This document shows positions 49,291 through 60,620 of a DNA stretch of 64,000 nucleotides, in pieces. The position numbers and the translations under genes were made by a program. The DNA is taken from the NCBI GenBank assembly GCA_020746105.1, contig CM036626.1:13038001-13102000 (forward strand). The letters run 5' to 3'. Within the stretch, counting starts at the first letter, position 1. Each line of letters opens with the position of its first letter. This DNA is from Trogon surrucura. Its lineage: Eukaryota; Chordata; Aves; Trogoniformes; Trogonidae. The notes under the pieces are model-generated. The model was not told where the DNA came from. It ran no database searches and saw nothing but the letters and a program-made list of their open reading frames with translations.

Positions 49291-52200
49291 AAAAGGAGAC
49301 AAAAATAATGAATTCGCTCACTCTCAGCTGCCCAGCTGAGCAAATGTTTAACTGACAAATACATTCGTCTGTGCTTCCTCCTGCCTGCCAGCCTGTTGCA
49401 CGATGCTGGGGAGACTGGAGGAGTGCCAGGCCTGGCTCTCAGGTGAGGAGGGGTCCTGGACCCTGCACCCACAGAGGCAGCACAGGCACTACTGCTCCCT
49501 GCCATGGCGGTGGCACTCACACCGGTCAAACAACTCCATCTCTTTGCTTTCTAACCCGATGTGGGAAGCAAGTCCATGGAGGAAGGAACCAAGGACTGAT
49601 GCTGGGGACCCTGGAGGCACGCAGCTCCAGAGCAGTTAGATGTAGGAAAAGAGACACTTACTACTAAGGACACTTCCTTCCACAACAGAATGCAATCCTT
49701 ACGTGCAAGTACATTCGTTTTTAAAGAAGGTATAAGGAACCTTTCTAGCACTGCTCAGCCCTCAGGCTGCAAGCCCTCAGCCTCCCCTTCTGCAGCACCG
49801 TACCCGGATGAAGCAGAGCTTGGACGTGGAGGGCAGAGGAGGCCAGGCATGTACAGGCACTTTTTTTAGAAGCAGGAAGGCAGCACTGACAAACGCTACA
49901 TTGAGCTGCATGTTCTAGAGGGGCTGGTTTCGGCCATGAGACACAAGCCCGTCGTTCTGGTTCAGCGGCCCAGGAGGCAGCTGACTCAGAGTACTCCAGG
50001 ACTTCGCTCCAGACATCGAGGTTCTGGTCTCAGCTCCGCCAGGAGGTGCCTCTGGCTGATTCTTAGTTATTCTTCTACATTCACAAATAAATTAGCTTCA
50101 TGACATGCAGGGTGGCACCCCCAACTCAAACACTCTAACAAGCATCCAAGGGAGCTGTCAAAGCCCATGAGCTGTTGGCTCATGGCTCTCCCATTGCACT
50201 GAATTAGCAGAAAGGGACATGGGTGACATGCGGACAGCAGGGCAGCTCACTGTCACCCCTTGCATTGATCACTGTGCTGGGATGCCATGGCTCAGCCATG
50301 TTCTGCACTCAAACCTAAGCAGACTAACTTGTCCCCACCAGTCTCCATTCCAGTCTACCCTTCGCAGAGCACCTGATGGCATTAAGCATCCAGACGCTCT
50401 TTTCTCTCTCCAAATTTAGCACTTTTCATGGGTTGCTATCCATCTGAACTCTTCCCAAATGGCAGAGCTGCCTCCCCATTAGCTGTCTGTCACGGCGCAA
50501 CTCCTCGCTCCCAGAGCCAGCTGTACGCCGCCGTTAACTGCCGAGCTCAGCCATGCGCAGATGCCAGGCACTCCCAAGTCAAGCTGCCGACGGACACCAG
50601 GCTTCGCTAGTTTATAGCTCAACTGCAGATTTAGGACTACCAAGCTAGCCCTTAGCTGTTTAGCCTTTCCACACCCGTCTGTATTTTGACATTACAAATC
50701 GTGTTTAGCTCCATGAATACTCCCAGAATATTCCTGCTGACAATTCTCCTCTCCTGCCTGCCCATGCTGGACACTCATACTGCAGCAGCATTTTCCAGCT
50801 GTTTTTTGGGGGTGGGTGGTTTTTTTGTTTGTTTTTGTTTGTTTGTTTTTTACTTACAGGCTCCTACCACTTTTCCAGCTGAGCTCTATGTTCCAGGCAG
50901 AGAGTTTAAGCTTAATAATACAAGGCTGGATTTTCTCAGTTGTCTTTTGTTGATTCACAGACTCACGTCAAAAGCTCTCAGCACATCTTCCAGGGCACTC
51001 TGACTGCAAACTGTGCAAAGGCACTGGGGATGTTTGCCTGGTGCTCCAGGGAATCCCCAAAGGGCTGGAGCTGAGTAGTGCTAAAGGCTACAGAAGCACA
51101 AAGGAAAAAAGCCCAGTGTGGGCAAGTAAACCTGACAGTGTTTCACATCACTGTGTGCCTCCTCACACCACGCTCGCACGCCATGCAGCGATGTACGTGC
51201 ACGTGCAACACGGCTTCCACCCCGAGCCATCTGCTCTTCAGGATAGACACCTCTTGGTGGAAATACTGCTCTCATTTGTCCTCTGCAGTGGCAGAATGTG
51301 GGCTTGCCGTAACAAGTGTAATCAAAATATTCCCACGCATAATAGCTGAAAGCATTATTGAGGAATATTTTTTCCAATCTCAATTAGAAACAAACTATTC
51401 TTTAGTCTTAGTTTTGCTTCAGCCTCAGATTGCTGGGGATGTGGCATTTTAATTTCTATAAATGAAAGGATAAATCTCAATACAAAGAGAAAGAAAAAAG
51501 GCAGACATGCTGAAAAACAAGAGGATAAAAGGAAGAAAATCCAGCACAACTGCCCTAAAGAGAACTAGCAGAGCACAAGGAGAAATAAATAGCACCAACC
51601 ATTTTTCTTGGTAATTTACTTAAGAGATTGAGACCACAGCCCTAAAACTGCAACAGTCGTGCTTTCTTAGAGGACAAGGAAACCTCCAGGCACAGCTGCC
51701 TGAAGACAAGCAAACAGCATCCATCCTGCTCGCCCGCTGTGGTACTGCCGTGGTTTTGTGCTGTGATAGTGCCCAGAGACCTGCTGTGCCAGGCAGTGCC
51801 CAGGCACATCCAAACACACACACACGCATGTGTAGGAGAGAGTTCCCAAACTAGAGACCTTCTGCCTCAGCAAAGGAAGGCCTGTGAGTCCCATCCACTG
51901 AAGACATTATTGGACCTTAATTGGGAAACAGTAAAGCTGGAATTCTGCAAGGAGAACATCTCACTTCAGGCAAAGGGTCTGCCCTCACCCTCCTCCTCTC
52001 TTCACACATAGTTTTGAGTTAAATGGATGAATTCATTAAGCCAACAATTCAAATCACGAGCAGTCACACAGAGGCAGAGGGAAGATGGGGGCTCAGAGTT
52101 ACAGCTCCCACTCCATCCCTTCCTTCTCCCACAGCACCTGCACATCAGAGGACCCCAGATCCAGGTGGGACTCCACACGCAATAGTCTCAGCACTAGAGG

Positions 52201-54227
52201 AGAGAAATGACAAGCCCCCTCCCTGCTTTTTTAGATGTAAGTTAGTGATTTAAAAGCCTTCCCCATACTTAAACTGTTCTGACTGAACACAGCTCTGATG
52301 AAGAAATGCCAGTCTGGCCATCCGGCAACGCATGACGCTCTGTCCATGCTATGGGCAGCAGAGCCTGCAGCGATCCCACGGGCATCCCCGTACCACTGTG
52401 GATTCCAGGGGGAGGGATAACAGGATGCCCTCATCTCCCTCCTGATGGGCGCCAGGTACTGCCAGCCTGCCTGTTTATTTATTGTCCTAGGGGGCAAGTA
52501 AGTTATTTTATTTGACATCTAGATTTTGTGGCCACAGACTGCTGGGCTAGGAGATGAGGAGATGATTTTAGAGGTGCCGAAATTGCCTCCCAGGTGAGGA
52601 GCATTACACCGAAAAAAACACATGGAGGGATGCAGAAAGTGTGGAAACTGCCCCTGAGAGAGTCTCAGGCAGCAGGAGTGTGTTTACTCCACCCAACCAC
52701 GATCAGAGCACACTGCATGCTCGTGTTGGAAGGGAAATGCATTAAGAACTCTGTCCTGGCCAAGGCCAAGCGCAGGGTTTCTGGGACACACTGTTCAGCA
52801 GCAACACAGGTGTTGGGCTCGGGGATTACTCCATTTTCTCTGGAGGCTGGCCAAAGACCTGTTCTCATCTCCATTACATCCAACAGCAATGTCAGATCAT
52901 TAGCATCAGAGAAGACCGGTGGAACCCGGCAGGATGCAAATTAATGGTACAACTTTACTAACTTTTGGGGTGGATTTACTAAAATGCAAAACACATTCTT
53001 GGCATTGAAGCCTCAACCCTTTCGGAGATCTCCGAGTTTTGGTGCTTACAAAATAGCATCAGGGCTCTTGGGTCTACAACATTCCCAGCAGGCTGGTGTT
53101 TGAAAAGCTGATGTGTAAAACTCTCCGGATTCTACCAAAATCTAAAGAGTTGTTTCCCCTTCTCTCTGTCTGCCTCTGATGACAGATTATTATACTTTGC
53201 ATAACACTTTGTGATGTTTGGGTGATTTGAACATAATCAGGCTTAAATGCAAGCAATCAAAGAGAATATGCATTTCATAGACACACTGATTTCCATACAC
53301 AGACTACCAAATTGGCACAACTCACTACTTTTATCCCAAAAGATGGAAGTGGAAGGGTCAAGATCCTTTAATAGACAGAATGGGTAAAATGTGTGAAAAA
53401 CTACTGCCTAAGAAACAGCTTAACTTTTAAAGGAGAAGGCTTACAAAGCAGTAACGAAATGGAGGGAAGGAAGGAAGAAGCACTGGAGATGGACACACAT
53501 CTCTTACACCTAAAATTCCCATTAGAGGAGCGGGCTTATTCTCACCTCACCTGTTCATTTTCCCATTAGTAATTCAAAACCATATATTTAATATCCAAAC
53601 AGTTGACAGAGTTCAAAAGGCAGAGTATCTGTCTGGCTAGGCCACTAAGGTAGGTACAATAAAAGATATTCCTCCTCCCTTCCAATCGTACTTCATAGAT
53701 ACAAAGCAGGTTAGAGCTCACTAAAGTAGGAGATGCCTGCTTGGGAGGCTCTCTAGGGAGAGATACTGCCAGGTGGTCTCAGTCTGTGGTGTGCTCATAA
53801 AGCATGAACGGGAAAGTTTTAATGCATCTTCCAGAAAAAGCAAAGAGACCACAGTGGAAGTGGCCTGGAGTCCCACCAACTTTTGCGCCCTGCAAATGGT
53901 CTAGAGAACGACTCAAGTCACAGGTTTTCAGGCTGAGAAAACTACGTATCTTACAAAATCCATCTGCATGACGGCAAATAATTTTCCTGGCTACGCTAAT
54001 TATTGCCTTAAATCTTCCTAAAGCCATAAACAGAACAGCTTTGGTCATTTAACTTCTCCCCTGCTCGATTTACAGATACTCCCATTGATCCTGAAAGCCC
54101 TCATCACTCAAGTAAGCTCTCGGTTAAACAGCAGCACTACACAAGCGACGATTCTCACAACAACTGCAAATTCAGAGCTACTGTTCTTAACTCACAACTT
54201 CCCTTCTTTTTGGTGTCCTACTAAATT
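49291..54227. other. Gene-free stretch
   Basis: No gene recognised. It holds a GTTT-rich microsatellite at 50821-50851, a GGAA-rich run at about 53461-53476, and the octamer-homeobox string ATGCAAATTAATGG at 52933-52946. Confidence 0.45.
50821..50851. repeat. GTTT-type simple repeat
   Basis: Imperfect GTTT/GTTTTT units in a T-rich run. Confidence 0.8.
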
Positions 54228-54440
54228 TCTTGCTCTGACAGCTTCCTCGAGCAACAAGTGCTACCCGTTAGCTACAAGCTGTATTAAAAAGTGTTTCCTT
54301 TAACTGGTAGTAGACCTCTTGCCTTTTAATTGTATCAGGTGCCCTCTGCTTTGGCTTTCAGAGCAGGGGCTAACGGGACTGGGCAAACAGTCTCTTTCAG
54401 CACATTAATGGTTCTACCTTATTGCCTCTTTGATTTTCAG
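54228..54440 (-). mobile_element. Ancient CR1-clade LINE relic
   Basis: The plus strand carries, in order, CTCGAGCAACAAGTGCTACC, GTTAGCTAC, GCTGTATTAAAAAGTGTTTC, CTTGCCTTTTAATTG and ATCAGGTGCCC. This matches the complement of the C-terminal ORF2 of old amniote CR1-clade LINEs ('AGCAA.GAGTTCCACAGGTTA.CTA...GCTGTGTGAA.AAGTA.TTCC ... CTGCC..TTAATTTCAT..GGTG.CCC'). The minus-strand translation leaves traces such as GHLIQLKGKR and RKHFL, with stops. Downstream, TTAATGGTTCTACCTTATTG probably continues it. Old and strongly diverged; the right boundary is uncertain. Confidence 0.65.
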
Positions 54441-54779
54441 AACTCAATAATATTAATCTGTTTCATCTACATTTTAAAACTGGAAGAAGAGTGATCTGGG
54501 GAATTAGTCTAATTTCAAGCCTTACTGAAACACTGGAACAAACATTAAGAGAAACGCCTAAAAGGATAATGGAATTGAACAGTGAGCACCAATATAATGA
54601 GACAAACTTGATTGCTTTCTTTTATAAAATTACAAAATCAGTGATCAGAGGAAAAAGGTAAACGCCACATTCAGTTCTTTGTGGAGCTTTGATATATCAC
54701 CTCAAAACCCGTTCTCAAGAATAAATTACTGTTGTTTTCAGTACAAGTGCTGTTACTTCAGCTGAAGGACCAGAAACAA
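54441..54779. other. AT-rich gene-free stretch
   Basis: No recognisable feature. Confidence 0.45.
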
Positions 54780-55080
54780 AGAACACTGGGTCACTGTTTA
54801 GAGCAGAATCCTATTAATTAACCCTTTATAAATAATTAGCAGAGGTTATGAGCATGCCACGGAAATAAGCGGTATGTGTTACAGATGGTTAGCAATCCCT
54901 CAGCAGACTAAGTTCCAGATGATAATAAGATATGGCTGCGGGCGACCTGCTGACCTCTCCGCTGTGAGAAAGCAATGAATCATTCATACTCCCGTTAAAA
55001 CAACAAAACCACAATACGAGAACGCGTTAAAGGACCAAGTCAAAGAGGGAGGCAGTGAACGCAGCCCTGTGATGAGCTAC
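54780..55080. promoter_or_regulatory. Candidate conserved noncoding block
   Basis: The palindrome TTAATTAA at 54814-54821, TAATTAG at 54833-54839, and a 13-base palindrome ATGAAT-C-ATTCAT at 54975-54987. The last resembles palindromic POU-dimer (MORE-type) sites with a one-base spacer. Regulatory use is inference. Confidence 0.25.
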
Positions 55081-56499
55081 TACTTCTTTGTGACTTGGCC
55101 AGGAAGAGAGGGAGGTCGGGAACCCACCAACCGCGAGACCAGTGTTTCTAACACACAAGTTACTTGGCACATCAGAAAGGCTGAAGTTGTAGGAAAAAAA
55201 AAATTCTAATTTGAAATTTGCTTAAGTAGGTAAATGTAGATGGAAAAGGGCTATCTAATGGGACTCAGTGCACTTTAATGCTTACAGCAATTGAGGAGCG
55301 AATGTAGCAAACCAATTAGGAGATTACAATAAGGAAAGACAGCAAAAAGCCCACTTCAGCTGCAGACTGAAAGCGCAGAGGAAATCTGTCAGGGAGAAGA
55401 AAAATTCCTCTTTACCACAGATCAGGTGTGGCTGCTCCTGGTATATTCCAGATTCTACACAATTCAATTTTACAACCCTTTCTATTTTTAAGCGCCCTTC
55501 TTCACTACAGCAGGAACTCTAGATATAGCAAAGCAGCAAAAGAAATCTTCAATAAAGCCCCATAAATAAATAATAAAGCTCTAGCTGAATGGCTGAGCTG
55601 TTTCCTACAACCACGAAAAAAGCCAGTTTAACTAATCGTATTGTTTTAGCTCTGGCACATGAAATCCGCACAAGACCTATGAAGTAAGTCGGAGACGTGC
55701 TGTTCTCCTGAGGACTTCAACAAAGTCATCTGTAAGACTCTCTTCCAGCTCAGCTTGACTGAAAGTCAGGAGCGGGTGTCCCACATAGTGCACGCGGCTC
55801 GTCTGCTACCACAGCCCTCCTTCCTCTGTTCGGAGTGTGAAAACCCACTTCAGTTCTCTCAGACAAAAATACCGTCTTATGTCCAAGTCCTGGTGCCCAT
55901 TCAGATGGGGCCACTGAGCACTGGCACTGGACTGTGTCCAGTTGAGTTCTGAGTCCCCACAAGGATGGAGTCTCTGCTACTTATCCGGGCAACCCATTCC
56001 AGCGTTCAGCCACCCAACATCGGGCAGTGGGAGTGCTCAAGCACAATTACACCATTTTCCCTGGTGACAAGTGAGCAGCAGAGCAGGCAGAAGAGTCTCT
56101 CCATAGCATCAGCACAGCCCTCTGCTTGCCTGGCCCAAGTCCACGGTGACATCCATTTCCCTGTTGCAATCCAGGGCCAAAAGGTTGGGTTTGAAGCTAT
56201 TTGCATCACGCTTTTTTCCTAAATGAAAGTATACTGAGAAGTCATCTCTTTGGAGCAGGAACACTGAAATAAGATGGGGCATCACCTAAAAGACAGGCTC
56301 TGTATGCAGGGCATGCTAAGAAATGGAAGTACACTATCTGCCCTCACCAGGAGGAGAGGGAAGAAATAAACAGGAAAAAAAGCAGACAGTGAGATTACAA
56401 TTACTGTTGCACCCCAAGTAGGAGTTGAGACCAGCAATCCAGGCAGCAAAGGAGCTCATGTCTCTCACAGGCACGCTCCCCTCTCTCCCTCCCAAGGTA
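55081..56499. other. Gene-free stretch
   Basis: No gene. The AT-rich part at 55190-55340 has CAATTAG and TAATG cores and may be conserved. An octamer ATTTGCAT lies at 56199-56206. Confidence 0.4.
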
Positions 56500-56620
56500 A
56501 ATTGCAGCTGTGGCTGATGAGAGCCGGCACTTTCGCATTTTGACTCAGCGCTACGGATTAGGGAAATTAGCCGTCAGCTTTCTGCAGTACCAAAGCCAAT
56601 CAGTCCCAGCTCCCCGCCTT
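56500..56620. promoter_or_regulatory. Candidate regulatory cluster
   Basis: TGACTCAGC (AP-1/MAF-type) at 56541-56549, GGATTA (OTX/PITX-type) at 56555-56560, and CCAATCAG (CCAAT box) at 56596-56603, within 65 bases. No TATA motif or CpG cluster accompanies it, so an enhancer is likelier than a promoter if it is functional at all. Confidence 0.22.
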
Positions 56621-59600
56621 GTCAGCCGCAGCCATCTCGAGGGAGTCTCAGCTGGGAGAAGGTCTGTGGGTTTCGGATAGATGGAGGAGTTCCAGATAGA
56701 TGGAGGAGTTCCAAAAGGAGCACCTTGGAGTCATTATCTCTTCCCAAGGAAAGGGTATGGCTGAAATCCTGCCATGAAAGACTCATCAGACACTTAAGAT
56801 GCTCTCTGGCTGGCTGGGACAGAGCTACCCCAGTGGGATGCTTGTTCCATACCCAGGCAGGAGAACGTGGCTCGGTCAAACTCTAGCAGGGTGCCTGGCT
56901 ATTTGCCTATTTTTTCCAGGAAGCCCTGTGGCAGGAGCTGTGAGACTGCCCTGTGGGCAAGGCGGGATGGGCCTGGAGGCCGTGTACCCATCGGGGACTG
57001 TGTAACTGTCCTCACAGGCTAAACTTCAGCAGATCATAGAAGACCACTTCTCAACAGTCCTTGTTACAGAGTATCTAGCAGAAAGCTGACTTCCTCCAGT
57101 GACCAGAAGACCAAGGACTCTGCAGAGATCACTGCCTCTTATCCCCCTTATTCCTTGTTTTTCACTCATCCCTGTATAAAAACATCCAACAGTAAAAAAC
57201 TGCTCAGGGTAGACAAGCCTCACCCACGCATTTATGTACTGCTCTTAAAGCTCTTACCTGCTAAACTCTGCACGCGCTGCCATCATTTTCAGCCCAAGAT
57301 TGAAGCAGTAGACTCTATCTCATTTGCCTTCATTGAAGATGAATTTTAGATAAAATTCAAACTGATTAATGAAGAGGAGGTTAAGCACTTCCAATCAGGG
57401 TGGTAAGAAAGGTGCTAGAACAGTAAAATTGAATCCCAGACTATCTATTTCTCTACACTTTCTACAGGTGGATGAGGTGGGAGTACTGGGCTAAGCTGCT
57501 TCCCACATCTGCGAATGGATGATACCAGGTGACAGTCCATGGCACAAGGCAGCTCCACCACAAACGAGGTGTCACAGCACACTTCTCTGTGGGACGCCAA
57601 ATGCTAAAAAGCACGTATCATCAATAATGCAGAGTGAGAGTTTCCTTTCAAATTATTCCAATTTATATTCCCAGTCTGAAAATGTCATATTCCTACCAGC
57701 CAACTGCCAGGACTGTAAAAAGGCAACACTGTCGCGTGGTGGGAAATTGATAGCCACGGCTGGGTTTTGTCTTGGTTGTTGCTCTGAAACACTTTGCAAG
57801 ACCCTGGAGAACGTGAGCTTTACCAGAAGAGGAGAGCTGTCTGGTTGGATGTGGCAGCAAGTGGGTGAGCAGAGCAGAGCTCGCTAACTGCTCTCACCAA
57901 ACACGTTTGGGTAAGGCAGCACCGTTGACCCTACAACAAGCTCTGCTGCACTTCCAGCAGAACAGGACACAACAGTATTTGACCTGTCTAGGGTGACTCC
58001 AGCTCTCTGTGGAGATTGGAGAGCCCCTGCATTAACTCTAGAGAAGATCCGCTTTTTCTCCTCTGGGACATGCAACGTCTGCACTTAGAACAGGGGGGCA
58101 GTCACAGCCTTTCTGCTCATTGCTCTGACACCACTTGCTCACCCGATGGTACTGAAGACAGACCAAGTGCCCGGAATCAAGCCAAAACCTTCCCACCACT
58201 GTTGGCTGCACTCTGCTCTGGAAGAATTTGCTGCCCAGAACTCCAAATCTGCTGCAACAGCCAGAGCTCCAGACACTCCCAAGATCTGCAGTACAAAAGT
58301 TTAACGTAGCAATCTTGGGGGGGGGAAAAAGAGGAAAGAAAGAGAGAGCGATAGAAAAGATATTTATGGAAGGAGCAAGGAGTAAAAACTTTCAGTAAAG
58401 AAAGATATCTACTATGTAACACACATGACAGTCCTCACCAATAATCAGAGGATGGAGGAATACTGTTATCAATGAACACGATAAATGCAAACTATACTGC
58501 CCTACAGCAGAAAACTTCTGTAACCCGTTCCTTCAACTCCTGTTAAAACTTTAATGGCAGCAAACTGAAGCCCTCAAAATTCTGTCTCTGCCTCTCTGCC
58601 TCAGACGAACCCCTAAAGATACAAACAGCACAATATAGACTTTGGTACATTATACAATATTTCTAATCCTCATGTCCTTGGTGAGCATGCACACATAAAG
58701 GAGGTGATGGTCTTTATTCTGCAGGACTCGGAGGAATTACAAAGCCTAAAAGAAATTTTCCCCCAGATAGATCTTCAAGAAGCACTCACACAATATAATC
58801 ATTCTATTTGTGAGGAGATTCTCAGAGCAAGACATTTCTCTATTATCTCTAATCCATGTAAGTAGTCCTAATTCCCCTCATCTGAGTCCTGGGAGAAGCC
58901 ACACAACCAAACATCTGCACCCACAGACAAGAAAGCAGCACCAGATTTCTAATGGATGTTTTAGTAGAACCTCAGTCCATTGGGCTTCAGTGCTGTGACT
59001 CCTGTACCTAGAAAATGTCCAGATTTTGAGTGTCCCTCAATCTGGTCAAGTTAGGGAGGTTTTTTCAAATCAGGTCTCAGATTTGCATCTGGCAAAGAGA
59101 CAGAACTGAAGCAGAAATTATGCACCTTAATTCAAGACCAGGCAGAGCTGACATGGATCTTGCCCAACATCCCCCAACCGCTCTGGTGCTGGATCAAGAA
59201 GCCTGTGTCCTCTTTGTCAAGAGATATAATAAAGCAAAATTGCTGTCCTAAATATTACTAAAGCACTGGCTGGCATGTTTAATAAACCTTTCCATTTGGG
59301 TAAATTAGCACTCATCTGGACAAGCGCTGAAGTGCTGTTACTTGAAGAAAAAAAATTCAATGCTTGGAGTCTAATTTAAATAATTATCAGCATATTTCTG
59401 CTCTGACTGTTTTGCTGAAATTACCAGGAGACTTGATGCAGTCTGAGTGTAAGTGCCTTTTGTCTGCATGTAATTTATTGACCCCATTTCAGTCAAGTTT
59501 TTGGCCCACTCATCGGCGTGCTGGAGCACTTCACACCATAACCAAAAAGGACTTTATGGCCAGACACAGTAAAATCAATAACAACTGATCTACTTTTACA

Positions 59601-60439
59601 GATCTTGAAAAGGATCTTGATAAGCTACTTCCATGTACTCTTCACATGAAGCTAAATCTAAGATATGTGATAATCTTCTGCTGTTCACTTAGGTGGCAGT
59701 CTGGGGACCACGGGCATCCACGGGGAAGGCCAACACACTGCCCAGGGATGATGGTCACTCCAGCCCTGCAAGTCAAACCAGGCATCACGTGCAGACAGCA
59801 ACTCCCTCACACCAAACCTGCGCAGTACTGGGACGTAGGTCCAAGTATTTTAATATATCTTCCAAAAACCAGAGTGGGGATATCAGGTCTTCAGCACCAA
59901 GTGCTTCACCCTACAGACCTACTCCCATGCCACTGCTGTGCATTTTATTTCTAGCTACAGTAATTTATTTCTAGCAAGGAAAACATAGAGAAAGCTCTTG
60001 AATTCTTTTTCTCTGTTTTTTTTTTTTTCTGAAAAGCAGCACTGATATTTTTGCCTTTCCTTCTGTCCTACCTCCAAGGCTTTCATCAGAAAGCGTCACA
60101 AGGCGACTTGCTTACTTGAAATGCCCCTCTACCTGGGGGCGGCTCCAACCAAGCCACCAGCTCCTCTGGTCCAGAGCGCAGAGCAGTCCCGCACGCAGCC
60201 CTCGGCGCTGGATGCTGCTCTGAGGGAGGGGGCAAGGGCTGCCCTCAAGAGATAAAGGTGACACTCTTGCCTCACTCCCCACTTTGCAGGCTGTGTATGA
60301 ATTCAGCCAGCGATCCTGCCATCTGCACCTTATGGCTGCTGTGCCGAGGCAAGCTTCCCTCCAGGGCACGATCTGCAAACCTCGCATACACCAGCTCATC
60401 AATCCTTGGCTCTCATCAAAAGACAAACTTATAAACAGG
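56621..60439. other. Gene-free stretch
   Basis: No gene. It holds a 19-bp duplication (56676), a nine-base G run followed by a purine tract (58317-58347), an octamer at 59081-59088, and a 13-base poly-T run (60016-60028). Confidence 0.45.
56676..56713. repeat. Perfect 19-bp tandem duplication
   Basis: GATAGATGGAGGAGTTCCA occurs twice without a mismatch, so the duplication is probably recent. Confidence 0.9.
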
Positions 60440-60620
60440 CCCAGACGCTTCTCTCAGGTTTAATGGAGGCAGCTAAGGAGCTGTGATCATTCGATGTTTT
60501 CCAATGATAGTGGTAATGCCTGAGGCCAGCAATAATATTACCATGAAATAAATCTGCAGTGATATAATTAGCAGGGATGCTATTATGGCTCAGGTTTTAG
60601 GGATGCTCAGCACAGAGGGA
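60440..60620. promoter_or_regulatory. Candidate conserved noncoding block
   Basis: AT-rich, with the inverted pair TGGTAAT (60511-60517) / ATTACCA (60537-60543) and ATATAATTAGC near 60555. It contrasts with its flanks; conservation is untested. Confidence 0.2.

Noticed and set aside
58970-59015. Possible old amniote repeat around TCCATTGGGCTTCAGTG
   Set aside because: The resemblance is limited to about 20 bases and could be chance.
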